A DNA stretch of 64,000 bases from Stutzerimonas stutzeri (GCF_024448715.1 NZ_JAMOHZ010000003.1:124001-188000), one strand, 5' to 3'. Shown: positions 1 through 8,257, numbered from the stretch's first letter. Notes: generated by a model from the letters alone, not told the origin. Numbers and translations: made by a program.

Positions 1-2165
1 ATCTCCTGCGAGAATTCGTAGAGCTTGTCGCTGGTCAGCTGACCCTGCTCCATCATCTTCGCCAGCTCGGCCGTGCCGACGCCCAGCGCCTTGGCCATGA
101 TCTGCACGGCACCCGGGAATCGATCGCCCAGCTGACCCTTGAGTTCTTCAGCCTGAATCGTGCCCTTGGACATGATGTCGGTCATGGCCTTGAACGAGCC
201 GGCAACCTCATCGTCCGTCAGGCGCAGCACCCGAGCCGCCTCAGCCATCGAGCGGAAGATCGCCTCTGTTTTCTCGCCTTCGAGATTGGTGCCGAGCGAT
301 GCGGCCGCCAGCTTGGAATACTGCAGCGACAGAGTGCGGAACGAGAGCCCCAGTTCGTCAGCGGTCTGTTCGGTAAACTTCAGGGCGCGCTGGACTTTCG
401 CCTGATCACCTTCGAAGGCGACCGACAGCCGAGACTGAACTGCGTCCATTTCCAGCTGCGCCCGGACCACGCCACCGAGTGCATCCTGAATGCCGTATAG
501 ACCACCAGTCGCAGCCGCCATCGAGAGCATCTGCCCGCGAAGACGCTGCATCAGCGACAGGGTGGTCCGACCGCTGCTGTTCACCTCGCCGAGCGACTTG
601 ACCAGGTCACGCAGGGACGTAGCCGCTCCGGCAGCTGGAGTCTTGATCTGACCGATGCCGTTGGCAGCCTGCTTGGCGCCGGTCCCCGCACGCTTGCTGG
701 CCCCCTCGAATCCGATCAGCGCGGCACGACCACGCAGCAGGATTCCGTTGTTATCGGCGATGCGGCTCTTGAGGCGACCTTGCGCGTCGGCCAACCCGTC
801 GTTTTGCAGACCAGCCCGGCGCAAGCTGTCGCCCAGCTGAGTGGCGGCCGAGCTTTCCTGAATGAACGCATCCTTCGCAGCCCGGGCCTGACCCTGCGCA
901 CGGCCGAGGGCCGAGGCCAGTTGCTCCGAAGGCTGAGCGGCTGAACGAACAGCCCCCGCTAGACGCTTCACCTCAGCCTGAGCCGCAGCCCATTCCTGAC
1001 GTGCACCGGTTACCGCCGCTTCCTGTTTCTGGACGGCACGGAGCAACCCGTCGAGCTGCTGACCGGAGCGCGATACCTGATCGACCGCATTGCCGAGTTC
1101 ACGCAAGCTCACCGATCCGCGAGTCGCCTCGTTGGTCGCCGTGCGAATGGTGGTCATCGCATCGCGCAGACCGATGTTGGCCTCACGCAGGGCCACAGGG
1201 TCGATCAGGGGCTTGGCCTGAGTTTGGGTGCGCTGGCTGGCCTGCAGCTCCTGCATACGGGCGCGGAGCACCGTCAGCTGGGTGGCGACCTCTTGCGACG
1301 ATTTGCCCAGTACACCTTGAGCCGCAGCCGCGCCGCGGAAGGTCTGCTCAGCCCGCTCGACAACGTTTTCCAGCGCTGCGTATTCACCCTTGGCCTCGGA
1401 GATTTCGGCCGTCTGCTGGGCGATAGCGTTCTCGGTTTTACGAACTTCGGACGCCAGCTTGGTCTCAGCGCGTTCCATTTCCGACAGCGATTTGGTCAGA
1501 ACGGAATGTGCCTGCCGGTTGCTCTGCAGGGCAGCGTTCTGCGTGCGATAGGCAGCGGTCAGCTGGGCTTCGGCAAGTGCCGCTTCCTGAGCCGCTTTCT
1601 TCGTCTGTTGGGTGCGCAGGGAAGCATCGACCAGTTTCGTCTCCCGAGCTGGGGTCGGCTTCTCCTGATAATTGTTGCGGGCCTTGGCCAGAGCCGCTTC
1701 TGCTGCGATCGACGCCTTGGTTGCCTTGCGCTGGGCAGCGGCGTATTCGTTCAGTTGAGCCTTGGTGGCAGCGGCAGCCTGAGCCTCCTTGGCCAACGCA
1801 GCAGCGGACTGCTCGACTTCTTTCTGCAGGCTATCGCCGGCACGGGCGACCATCTGCTGGGTGCGGGTCAAATCGGCATAGCTGTCGCGGGACTTGGCCA
1901 ATTCTGCGGACTGACGGGCGAATGCCTCACCGGCGCGCTCAGCGGTCTGTTGCAGCTTGGTCAGGGCCTGAACGCTACCGCTGACGGCCTTCAGTTTGTC
2001 GAATTCGGACGCCAGCTCACCGAGCAACCCGTCGGTCTTCTTCGCGCTGACGCCGAGCGTGTTTTGCCGCTCTTCCAGTTCAGCGAGGGACTTGGACACT
2101 GCGTCGACGGTGCTGGACGCCTCGTTCTTCGCCCGGATGATCAGCTCAACGTCGCGCTTGGCCAT
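1..2165 (-). CDS. Tail tape measure protein (gpH-like), partial
   Basis: This gene runs off the left edge, so only about 721 N-terminal codons are visible. It starts with MAKRDVELIIRAKNEASSTV. The first 450 or so residues are rich in Ala, Gln, Glu and Lys and look like continuous coiled coil. The last 180 visible residues match the conserved N-terminal domain of tape measure proteins, with stretches such as EQTADELGLSFRTLSLQYSK and KGTIQAEELKGQLGDRFPGA. In this family the length of the protein sets the length of the tail tube. It lies directly downstream of the tail assembly chaperone genes, as in lambda, and overlaps the preceding small gene by 20 bases. The start is the first ATG after that gene. 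The product is secure; the full size is unknown. Confidence 0.93.
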   Translation of the reverse strand, partial: MAKRDVELIIRAKNEASSTVDAVSKSLAELEERQNTLGVSAKKTDGLLGELASEFDKLKAVSGSVQALTKLQQTAERAGEAFARQSAELAKSRDSYADLTRTQQMVARAGDSLQKEVEQSAAALAKEAQAAAATKAQLNEYAAAQRKATKASIAAEAALAKARNNYQEKPTPARETKLVDASLRTQQTKKAAQEAALAEAQLTAAYRTQNAALQSNRQAHSVLTKSLSEMERAETKLASEVRKTENAIAQQTAEISEAKGEYAALENVVERAEQTFRGAAAAQGVLGKSSQEVATQLTVLRARMQELQASQRTQTQAKPLIDPVALREANIGLRDAMTTIRTATNEATRGSVSLRELGNAVDQVSRSGQQLDGLLRAVQKQEAAVTGARQEWAAAQAEVKRLAGAVRSAAQPSEQLASALGRAQGQARAAKDAFIQESSAATQLGDSLRRAGLQNDGLADAQGRLKSRIADNNGILLRGRAALIGFEGASKRAGTGAKQAANGIGQIKTPAAGAATSLRDLVKSLGEVNSSGRTTLSLMQRLRGQMLSMAAATGGLYGIQDALGGVVRAQLEMDAVQSRLSVAFEGDQAKVQRALKFTEQTADELGLSFRTLSLQYSKLAAASLGTNLEGEKTEAIFRSMAEAARVLRLTDDEVAGSFKAMTDIMSKGTIQAEELKGQLGDRFPGAVQIMAKALGVGTAELAKMMEQGQLTSDKLYEFSQE

Positions 2166-2364
2166 TGGTCAGCTCTTTGATCTTTGCGTTAAGGGTCTTG
2201 GCAGCGTCCTTGTCGATCACCGCCGATACGGCCAATTGCGTGTGTTCCAGTAACCGCGCGCTTTCGTCATTCATGCGCTGGCGAACCAGCCCCACCTCAT
2301 CCATCAACATCCCTAGCGGATAGCGCCTGGCGTCCGGGTGTCCGTTGGCCAGCAGCAGGCTCAC
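2146..2364 (-). CDS. Tail assembly chaperone, second part (gpT-like)
   Basis: This 72-residue protein lies between a gpG-like gene and the tape measure, the position of gpT in lambda. Its GTG start overlaps the stop of the upstream gene in a GTGA junction, so it could be made by coupled re-initiation. It is also in the -1 frame relative to the upstream gene, so a G-T frameshift fusion as in lambda is possible. The bases just before the overlap include CTTTTC but not a canonical slippery heptamer, so I cannot choose between the two. The assignment rests on position and size. Confidence 0.7.
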   Translation of the reverse strand: MSLLLANGHPDARRYPLGMLMDEVGLVRQRMNDESARLLEHTQLAVSAVIDKDAAKTLNAKIKELTNGQARR

Positions 2365-2843
2365 GCCGGGTCGAAAAGACCAGAGCCAGCTTCGGACATC
2401 GGCAGGGATTGCGAGGCGGTCAGCAGGGCTTGCGTCAGGGCTTTCACCTGAGCGATCACCAGCGCCAGCATCTTTTTTACGTCTTCCTCCGAGCGGAAGG
2501 TCAGCCGGCCAATGGCCTGCAGTGCCTCTGCCTGAACGAGGGGTGACAATTGACGAGCCATGGCCAACCCGGCGGGGCTGTCCTCGTTGGCGGCCTTGGC
2601 GATCACACGCGCAGCGAGGATCGGGGCCTGATGCAGCAACTTGGCGCAGAAGCCTTCCAAGGGAGGTAGCTCATCCCCTTCGGTCGATGCCCAGGTGCGG
2701 AATTGGTCGAACACGCCACCGAATTCATCGGTGTGCTCGTTGTGCAGGTTGACGAAGTCCTCAAGAGAGAGCCCACGGACGGCAAAGTTGCCGCCCTGGG
2801 TCTCAACCTGGGTCGTCGGGATTTTGATATCCAGAAGTCCCAT
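2361..2843 (-). CDS. Tail assembly chaperone, first part (gpG-like)
   Basis: This is a 160-residue protein directly downstream of the tail tube gene. It begins MGLLDIKIPTTQVETQGG and contains FAVRGLSLEDFVNLHNEH, typical of the phage tail assembly chaperones that bind the tape measure protein during tail assembly. AAGGAG precedes the ATG at good spacing. It is followed by an overlapping small gene and then the tape measure gene, matching lambda V-G-T-H. Function comes from family resemblance and gene order. Confidence 0.82.
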   Translation of the reverse strand: MGLLDIKIPTTQVETQGGNFAVRGLSLEDFVNLHNEHTDEFGGVFDQFRTWASTEGDELPPLEGFCAKLLHQAPILAARVIAKAANEDSPAGLAMARQLSPLVQAEALQAIGRLTFRSEEDVKKMLALVIAQVKALTQALLTASQSLPMSEAGSGLFDPA

Positions 2844-2855
2844 CAGGTCGGCTCC

Positions 2856-3632
2856 TTACGCAGCCGGGGTGTAGGGGCGACCGTCTACGTAGATGGCCTC
2901 CAGGTCACCCTTCTTGAGGATTTCCAGCGTGTACGGCAGGGTCTGCCACTCATCGCTCTTGAGCGCGAAGTCGCCGTTTGGCGTGATCTTCACCCAAGGC
3001 ATGTAGTAGTCGCGCTGATCACCGGCAGGGTTCTTCGCGATGAAGCGGAGCGCGCCTTCGACGGTGGTCGCCTTACTCACCACGCGGTCGCGCGTGCTGC
3101 CCTCGACATCGTAGGTGCCAGCCAGAGTCGTGCCATTGGTAAGCACTTCACTGCCTTCGAGCACAGTGATGCGGCCCAGCTCCAGGTCAACGGTGTAGTC
3201 CACGCCCGCTTCAGCAGTCGCGCCGGTTCCGGTGAAGGTGACGTTAGCTACCTTGCGCACACCGCTCGGCGTAGCGTCCGAAGTGCCCAGCTGGTAGCTC
3301 AGGCCCTGCTCGATTTCGTCGAAGCTGAACTCCACAGCGGTGGCTGCCACGGTGGTGACCTTGGAGGCTTCACCGAGGAAGAAGATCGCCATGTTCTCCG
3401 GCGAAATGTGGTCGGTGGTAAGGCTGCCGGTGTAGTCCAGCTGCAGCAGCACGGACTCGTCCTTCTTGCGCACGCCTTCGTCACTGGAATAGTGGTCGAG
3501 GTTTTCCTGCTCGGCGGAAATACCGAACTCGGGCGTGTTGCCGAAGTAGCGCTCGCCGCGTGGGATCTGCGTTCCCGGCTTGAACTGGCCGAACTGAATC
3601 TGGCCCCGGCCGAGGGTGTAATTCTGCTTCAT
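2856..3632 (-). CDS. Major tail tube protein (gpV-like)
   Basis: This 258-residue protein starts MKQNYTLGRGQIQFGQFKPG and has the beta-rich, Gly/Thr-rich composition of siphovirus tail tube proteins. Stretches such as RGERYFGNTPEFGISAEQE and a C-terminal AIYVDGRPYTPAA support this. Polymerised rings of this subunit form the tail tube around the tape measure. A strong AGAGGTG ribosome binding site precedes the ATG. The 48-bp gap upstream holds one copy of the prophage palindrome CAAC-N5-GTTG at 3659-3671, so this highly expressed gene may have its own regulation. Neighbours are a terminator-like protein upstream and the chaperone gene downstream. Confidence 0.88.
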   Translation of the reverse strand: MKQNYTLGRGQIQFGQFKPGTQIPRGERYFGNTPEFGISAEQENLDHYSSDEGVRKKDESVLLQLDYTGSLTTDHISPENMAIFFLGEASKVTTVAATAVEFSFDEIEQGLSYQLGTSDATPSGVRKVANVTFTGTGATAEAGVDYTVDLELGRITVLEGSEVLTNGTTLAGTYDVEGSTRDRVVSKATTVEGALRFIAKNPAGDQRDYYMPWVKITPNGDFALKSDEWQTLPYTLEILKKGDLEAIYVDGRPYTPAA

Positions 3633-3658
3633 CTGTTTTCACCTCTTTGTTGAACAGG

Positions 3659-3671
3659 CAACGTTTAGTTG
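3659..3671. promoter_or_regulatory. CAAC-N5-GTTG palindrome upstream of tail tube gene
   Basis: The sequence CAACGTTTAGTTG matches the half-sites of the operator-like palindrome seen repeatedly in this prophage, although its inner bases differ from the usual CAACT. A second half-site (GTTGAA) lies at 3649-3654. No convincing -10 box was found nearby, so this may be a binding site without a promoter. Confidence 0.45.
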
Positions 3672-3680
3672 AAACCCCGC

Positions 3681-4172
3681 TCAGACGTAGGGGTCCTCCA
3701 GATTCTCCACTACCACCGGGGTCACTCTCAACCAGAAATAGGCTTTACCCGAAATATCGTCAGGCGGGCGAACCACGCCGTGACTCATCCGCAGCTCTGT
3801 CACCAGCCCATCCATGCCGAAAATGTCCTCGCCGCGGTCACGGGTGCGCTCCTTGATCAGACGCTTCTTCACCTCAGCCATCAGCCGGTGCGCCGGGTCG
3901 GTCGGGTTATTGAAGTCATCCTCAACGAAACCCTGCAGCAGGAGCTCCCATGGACCCGTCGAGTGCTTACCGGCCTGCGGTGACGACAGCTGCGGCTGCT
4001 CCTCGATCGCCTCCAGAATGCTGACCAGAGGTAGCGGCTCACTCTCGCCGAAGGTGTCCCTGCCGCGGAACACCTTACCGGTCAGATCGAACTCGTAACC
4101 GTTGTCCGGCGTGATCTCTTCCAGCACGGCAGTCAGGGCTTTCAGCAGCCTCAAGCGAAACGGGTCAGCCAT
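3681..4172 (-). CDS. Tail terminator protein (gpU-like)
   Basis: This 163-residue protein begins MADPFRLRLLKALTAVLEEI and contains a central LVSILEAIEEQP segment and a C-terminal YFWLRVTPVVVENLEDPYV. Size, order (between the Z-like gene and the tail tube gene) and composition fit the proteins that cap the growing tail tube and connect it to the head. The start follows the stop of the upstream Z-like gene by one base. The call is by family appearance and synteny. Confidence 0.72.
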   Translation of the reverse strand: MADPFRLRLLKALTAVLEEITPDNGYEFDLTGKVFRGRDTFGESEPLPLVSILEAIEEQPQLSSPQAGKHSTGPWELLLQGFVEDDFNNPTDPAHRLMAEVKKRLIKERTRDRGEDIFGMDGLVTELRMSHGVVRPPDDISGKAYFWLRVTPVVVENLEDPYV

Positions 4173-4173
4173 A

Positions 4174-4752
4174 TCACAACTCCATCAGACGAATGAATTC
4201 ACGCTCAAGGTAATCAGCAGCCTCCGGGGCCGCATGCTCATCGGCGACCGAGCGGAACACCTGATCGACCGATGGGCCATACAGCAGATAGAGCCCCTTA
4301 CCCACTCGGGTCATCTTCCGCTTGTTGCGCATCGACTCCCCTTCCTTCAGGCGGATAGCGAGACCGAGGTTGCCGCCGCGCAATTGCATCAGGAACGCAC
4401 CGGACATGAAGCGCGTTTGCCCTGGGCCGACTGACACTGACACGCCGCCTTTCCGGCGAGCGGCTCCGATATCCTTGTTCTTGGCGAACCGGGCCAGCGA
4501 TGTTGGTCGATCACGACCGGTGATCACTGCCTCCAGGCTCCGGCCCGACGCCTTCTTGCTGACCGTCAGCCGGCTGCTGAGATAGCGCGCGGGAAAGGCA
4601 ACCTGCTTGCGTATCTCACGGTCGCTACGGGTACGGGTACGGTCAGTGGTCCGGTTGATCGCCTGCCGGGCACGTAGCAGGATTTTCTCGTCCAGGTTCT
4701 GGATGTCGCTGAGCGAGGACAGCCCTTCAACCGCGACGACGTAATTGTTCAT
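4174..4752 (-). CDS. Minor tail protein Z-like (head-tail joining)
   Basis: The 192-residue protein starts at MNNYVVAVEGLSSLSDIQN; this ATG overlaps the upstream stop. An ATG further upstream would extend far into the neighbouring gene, so I rejected it. The N-terminal helix rich in Arg (LRARQAINRTTDRTRTRSDR) followed by IRKQVAFPARYL resembles prophage minor tail protein Z family members, which complete the tail end before head joining. The C-terminal half contains GKGLYLLYGPSVDQVF, a common feature of this family. It sits between the amidase-like gene and the U-like gene. Confidence 0.8.
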   Translation of the reverse strand: MNNYVVAVEGLSSLSDIQNLDEKILLRARQAINRTTDRTRTRSDREIRKQVAFPARYLSSRLTVSKKASGRSLEAVITGRDRPTSLARFAKNKDIGAARRKGGVSVSVGPGQTRFMSGAFLMQLRGGNLGLAIRLKEGESMRNKRKMTRVGKGLYLLYGPSVDQVFRSVADEHAAPEAADYLEREFIRLMEL

Positions 4753-5195
4753 GCGACCGCCGGGACCAGCAGGGTTCTCATGGCGTTCAGGTATACGATC
4801 ATCTGATGCAAAGAGGCTGGGCTGTAGCTGGCCGGGCTGGGCAGGTACAGAGCGGCTGCACACCATTCAGAGCAGAACTGAGCACCGTTCACCGGTCGGT
4901 TCAGGTTGAGCAGCTGTGAGGTGATCAGCGATGGCCAGCCATAAAGGTGGTGATCGGTGGCTTCGAAATATTCGACAATCGCCTGACCGTCTGCCCAGGG
5001 GATCGGCACCAGATCCCATTTCTCGGGGTCCAGCTCGATGGCCTTGCAACGCACGCCTTTGTCCATCACCGAGCTTGAATAGCACAGACCGTCGACCACC
5101 AGCTCACAGTGGCTGTACGGGCTGTTGGTCCACCATTGAATAGCCTCTGCTGATATCCGGGTATCGTTCTTGCGTAGCGCGAGAATTACCGTCAT
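4749..5195 (-). CDS. Permuted papain-like (YiiX/C92-type) peptidase or amidase
   Basis: This 148-residue protein has an early SPYSHCELVVDG motif (His29, Glu31) and a late AQFCSEWCAAAL motif (Cys108). This order, His first and Cys near the end, is that of the circularly permuted NlpC/P60 fold found in the YaeF/YiiX group. Members cleave amide bonds, often in peptidoglycan or lipids. It sits among tail genes and overlaps both neighbours by four bases, so it is part of the late operon and may be a virion-associated wall-degrading or anchoring protein (inference). No signal peptide is seen. It is distinct from the endolysin at 16.2-16.8 kb. Confidence 0.65.
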   Translation of the reverse strand: MTVILALRKNDTRISAEAIQWWTNSPYSHCELVVDGLCYSSSVMDKGVRCKAIELDPEKWDLVPIPWADGQAIVEYFEATDHHLYGWPSLITSQLLNLNRPVNGAQFCSEWCAAALYLPSPASYSPASLHQMIVYLNAMRTLLVPAVA

Positions 5196-5812
5196 ATCGT
5201 TGCATCCTTCAACTGGCTGGCTGGAGTATCTGAGTAATACGCCTGCACGGCCTGCAATTCGGCAATGACATCGGGCGTCAGGGTGAAATCGATTACCGGA
5301 GCAACGCCGGACTTGATCTGGTCTTCATACTTCTGGCGACGACCTGTCAAGAACGACGACATGATCACGAACTGCTTAGCTTTGATCAGCGTGCGCCGAA
5401 TGTATTCTTCACGCCCGATACCTCGCTCCGAGGCGGCACGATTAAGGAACGGGGTGATTGCACCCTCGGGGTCGGCCACCCACGCCGTGCTCTCCTTGTC
5501 TTGCGTCGGCCACGTGTCTTTCTCCAGCTGTGGGTAATCGGCTGTGAGGGCTCGCGTAGCAGTGCTGTAAGCGTCGTTGTTCAGCGTCATCCGGCCGTTT
5601 TTCAGCGCCTCGCTGTCTGGCCCACCGGTCTCTACCCAGGTCCCACCCGTAACTTCCCCAGTTACTTCATCGGCCGTACCGCCTTCGTACACCGCTGCAT
5701 ACAGGCCGTGCGGGCATAAGTCGCTCGTCCAGCGCACCCCGGTGGGCGTTGCTTCAGCGAACAGGTCCTCAGCGAACACGTTGCCCTCGGTCAGTCGTAT
5801 GAATTTGCCCAT
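5192..5812 (-). CDS. Fibre-module protein of unknown function
   Basis: The 206-residue protein starts MGKFIRLTEGNVFAEDLFAE; the ATG lies one base from the stop of the upstream fibre gene, and an earlier in-frame ATG was rejected because it would overlap that gene by 87 bases. The N-terminal part looks beta-rich. The C-terminal part has a helix with EEYIRRTLIKAKQFVIMSSF. Its place behind two fibre-like genes suggests a fibre accessory or assembly protein, but I do not recognise the family. Confidence 0.75.
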   Translation of the reverse strand: MGKFIRLTEGNVFAEDLFAEATPTGVRWTSDLCPHGLYAAVYEGGTADEVTGEVTGGTWVETGGPDSEALKNGRMTLNNDAYSTATRALTADYPQLEKDTWPTQDKESTAWVADPEGAITPFLNRAASERGIGREEYIRRTLIKAKQFVIMSSFLTGRRQKYEDQIKSGVAPVIDFTLTPDVIAELQAVQAYYSDTPASQLKDATI

Positions 5813-5813
5813 G

Positions 5814-6683
5814 TCAGCCCGCCGCGAACGCAAAATGGATTGGGAAGTAGACGTTGCTACCGGCGTAGGCAATGACCTCCCCTTCAGGGGTGATGTCAAT
5901 CCGTGAAACCGTGCCGTTGGAGTAGCCTGCGCAGATCAGACGCTGGCTTGGGCGAAAACTCGAAGGTAGGGTGAATGCTACGGAACCGATGCCACCACCC
6001 TTTATGAGGCCCTCAACCACTACCAATCCATCGTTGTGCTTGCGGAACCGTGCACTACGGTAGGTGAAGCCAGCAGCGACACCGTAGTTTATCCAGCCGT
6101 TAAGCAAGGTCGGGTATTGCCAGGGGCCAGGGGCCGTCACGCCCGTGGGGGTGAGATTGCCGCTGTGCCAAAAGCTATCCCAGTCCTCCCACTCGCCCGT
6201 GGCGGTGTTCTGCTGGCGCCACGATAGCTGCTTGTTCTGTGAGTCAAAGAACAGCTGGTTTAGCGTGTTGAGATTGGGGGCAGGCTGGGTGAATAAAATC
6301 CCCGAGGATGAGCCGAGAGGCTTATCGGTGGCTCCCGTGTTCAGCCATACCCAACCAGACGTTTTGAGGTCGTTGGCAGAGGCACTGGAAGTGGGTAACA
6401 CTCCAGTGGTGCCCAGCCCAAACAACGCCATCGCCGCCCGCACAGCCGCCATGTTCGCAATCGACATGTCGTTGGCGTCAGCATCAGCCGTCGGCGCCGT
6501 CGGGTTACCGGTGAAAGCGGGGCTATCGAGCGAGATATAGTTGCTCGGGTACGGCACGATGGTCCCGCTGCCGTTGGTAACGTAGATCTCGAAGCCAGCG
6601 CCAACTCGAACGAAGTAGACGGAATCCGCCTCAAGCTCAGCGGGCAGGCTGCTGACGACCTTGTGGATTAGCAGCTTTGCCAT
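5814..6683 (-). CDS. Tail fibre or receptor-binding protein
   Basis: The 289-residue protein begins MAKLLIHKVVSSLPAELEAD, an N-terminus that resembles the next gene upstream (start 7255) in both sequence and position. The middle region has a pyocin-knob-like segment (SWRQQNTATGEWEDWDSFWHSGN), common in Pseudomonas fibre proteins. The C-terminal 100 residues form a beta-rich domain likely to be the receptor-binding tip. Its place between the head-completion genes and the tail tube genes is unusual for a lambda-type phage. Confidence 0.8.
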   Translation of the reverse strand: MAKLLIHKVVSSLPAELEADSVYFVRVGAGFEIYVTNGSGTIVPYPSNYISLDSPAFTGNPTAPTADADANDMSIANMAAVRAAMALFGLGTTGVLPTSSASANDLKTSGWVWLNTGATDKPLGSSSGILFTQPAPNLNTLNQLFFDSQNKQLSWRQQNTATGEWEDWDSFWHSGNLTPTGVTAPGPWQYPTLLNGWINYGVAAGFTYRSARFRKHNDGLVVVEGLIKGGGIGSVAFTLPSSFRPSQRLICAGYSNGTVSRIDITPEGEVIAYAGSNVYFPIHFAFAAG

Positions 6684-6688
6684 TCAGA

Positions 6689-7255
6689 TCACCAGGTGTT
6701 TGTGGACCAGCGGGTGCTGACCGGTAAACCGTCAAACAGCAGTCCGTCTGCATCCGAGCCGATCTTGTCCAAGTCGGCCTTGTTGGAATGGTTGTGCGAG
6801 GCTGTAACGGCACCGTCGATTTGGGCTGGAGATGAGGCGGGGCCGCCCTGAATCGACGACCATTGAACGATCACGTCCATCGACTCGTATTCGGCGACCT
6901 TGTAGAGCGTCGAGCTGCCGCCATCCCAGGCGTAGAGTGCAGAGCCGCTGGCGACTGTGGCGTCACCGGAAGCATCGACAACTAGGATCATTGCGGTGCC
7001 AGCTGTCGATGCGGTCAGGCTGTCGCGGGCTGCGATGTCCGGGACGATCTCCAGCGCATTGCCCTCGGCTGAAAAGTTGGCCAGAGCTGCCTGGATAAGC
7101 GAATTGATCATCGCGCTATTGCCGACTGAACGAGCCTCCCCGCTACTGTCGGTAATGTAGGACTCAGCAAACGTGCCGTTCTCGACGAAGTAGAACGTAT
7201 CCGCGTCGAGAGTGCCCGGCAGAGTGGTGACCTTGTTAAATTTGACCAGTGCCAT
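6689..7255 (-). CDS. Short fibre-like virion protein
   Basis: This 188-residue protein begins MALVKFNKVTTLPGTLDADT. Its first 40 residues align with the N-terminus of the following fibre gene (V-x-x-LP-x-x-L-x-AD-x-x-YFV and Y-T-x-GSG/SSG), so the two share an attachment domain. The remainder contains a segment typical of fibre shafts (VTASHNHSNKADLDKIGSDA). A ribosome binding site AGGGGAA precedes the ATG. It probably forms a short fibre or a base for the longer one. Confidence 0.75.
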   Translation of the reverse strand: MALVKFNKVTTLPGTLDADTFYFVENGTFAESYITDSSGEARSVGNSAMINSLIQAALANFSAEGNALEIVPDIAARDSLTASTAGTAMILVVDASGDATVASGSALYAWDGGSSTLYKVAEYESMDVIVQWSSIQGGPASSPAQIDGAVTASHNHSNKADLDKIGSDADGLLFDGLPVSTRWSTNTW

Positions 7256-7270
7256 TTCGATTCCCCTGTT

Positions 7271-7840
7271 TTACCAGCCCTTCTCGCCCCACGAAGTGGA
7301 GCTGCCACTGCCGAGCGATTCGATGAATTCGTCTTCTGTTTTGTCTTCGTTGCCGGGCTGCTCGCGCCATAGCTCGAATGCCGATTTGCCAGGCTCCCCT
7401 TTGGTGACGATGACGGTTGTAGGCAGGAAGCCCGGGTTGCTGCCCGGCTGCTCAGCGGCGAGCCCCATGAACTGGAGGTCCGGGTCCCAGCCGAAGCTGA
7501 TGGTCTGGTTGCGGCTGAGCTTGCTGACTTCAGCCGTGATGGTGATGTCATCCGGCGGCAGGTCGTTATCGACCAGATAGGCACCCAGGTCCTTCGTCAC
7601 CACGATGCCGCGGTGCAAGGGTTGAACCTGGCTGCCCATGAAAATAATGCGAGGTGTCATTTCCTGCCGGTCAGCGAAGCCTCCGCGCAGCAGCTCCCCT
7701 AGCTCGTTGAACGAGAGGTGTAGGCGAACCGTGACCCCAACAGGCACAGCGGTAGGCTCCGCGAGATAAAGAGCTGGCTCAGCGGCCAAGGCATGCAACT
7801 GCATGCGCGCCTTACGCTTGATCTCGCGGAGACTGGCCAT
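7271..7840 (-). CDS. Head-tail connector or virion protein (FII position)
   Basis: This 189-residue protein lies where lambda FII would be. Its C-terminus carries GKSAFELWREQPGNEDKTED followed by EFIESLGSG. This is a motif (SA-x-E-x-W-x8-TE-x-EF-x-x-SL) often seen at joints of phage fibre proteins. The first 130 residues look like a beta domain. It is translationally coupled to the upstream gene through an overlapping start and stop. It may be a head-completion protein or the first component of the fibre module; the sequence alone does not settle this. Confidence 0.6.
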   Translation of the reverse strand: MASLREIKRKARMQLHALAAEPALYLAEPTAVPVGVTVRLHLSFNELGELLRGGFADRQEMTPRIIFMGSQVQPLHRGIVVTKDLGAYLVDNDLPPDDITITAEVSKLSRNQTISFGWDPDLQFMGLAAEQPGSNPGFLPTTVIVTKGEPGKSAFELWREQPGNEDKTEDEFIESLGSGSSTSWGEKGW

Positions 7841-8196
7841 CAGATCATCGACTCGTCTTCTTCGGCCGCTTCTTCAGCCTCGATGGCTTCGCGCAGCTGA
7901 GCAACGGTCATGGCCTCGTAGCCTTCGATTTCCAGCCCCTTGGCGATTTCCTGCAGCTCGGGCTTGAGCAGCTTGGTCAGGTCTCGCTTGGGGTCCGTAT
8001 CGTCGGTGGAGCCGGATGCAGGCACGGCAATTGCCGGCTCTTCCGTTACCGCAGCGCCCATCCGGGCGGCACCCACGCGCACCAGGTACTCGGCGTCCTT
8101 CTCGGTTGCCGTGAATGATTTCTTAGGAGCGATGACTTCCCGGGTCTTATCAGCACCCATCCGGACGACTTCGTGAATTGCGATCAACTGTTTCAT
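7840..8196 (-). CDS. FI-like packaging or head accessory protein with HeH/Rho-N-like domain
   Basis: The 118-residue protein starts MKQLIAIHEVVRMGADKTRE. An N-terminal small domain (SFTATEKDAEYLVRVGAARM) is followed by a disordered linker and a C-terminal helix-extended-helix segment (LLKPELQEIAKGLEIEGYEA) with an acidic tail ending EEDESMI. Position after the capsid gene matches lambda FI, which helps DNA packaging. The acidic tail also resembles the DDLI-type endings of several early proteins in this prophage. Confidence 0.65.
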   Translation of the reverse strand: MKQLIAIHEVVRMGADKTREVIAPKKSFTATEKDAEYLVRVGAARMGAAVTEEPAIAVPASGSTDDTDPKRDLTKLLKPELQEIAKGLEIEGYEAMTVAQLREAIEAEEAAEEDESMI

Positions 8197-8216
8197 GTTT
8201 TATCACCTTCTAGTTG

Positions 8217-8242
8217 AAAGAAAAGGCGGCCTTAGCCGCCTT
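8217..8242 (-). terminator. Intrinsic terminator after the capsid gene
   Basis: On the minus strand the hairpin AAGGCGGC-TAAG-GCCGCCTT is followed by TTCTTTC. It lies 16 bases downstream of the capsid gene stop and upstream of the FI-like gene. It would reduce transcription into the tail genes relative to the capsid. Confidence 0.85.
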
Positions 8243-8257
8243 CCCTATGGCTCTGGC

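Noticed and set aside
1224..3653. Several plus-strand frames opposite tape measure, chaperone and tail tube genes
   Set aside because: All overlap well-supported minus-strand tail genes and contain no familiar sequence.
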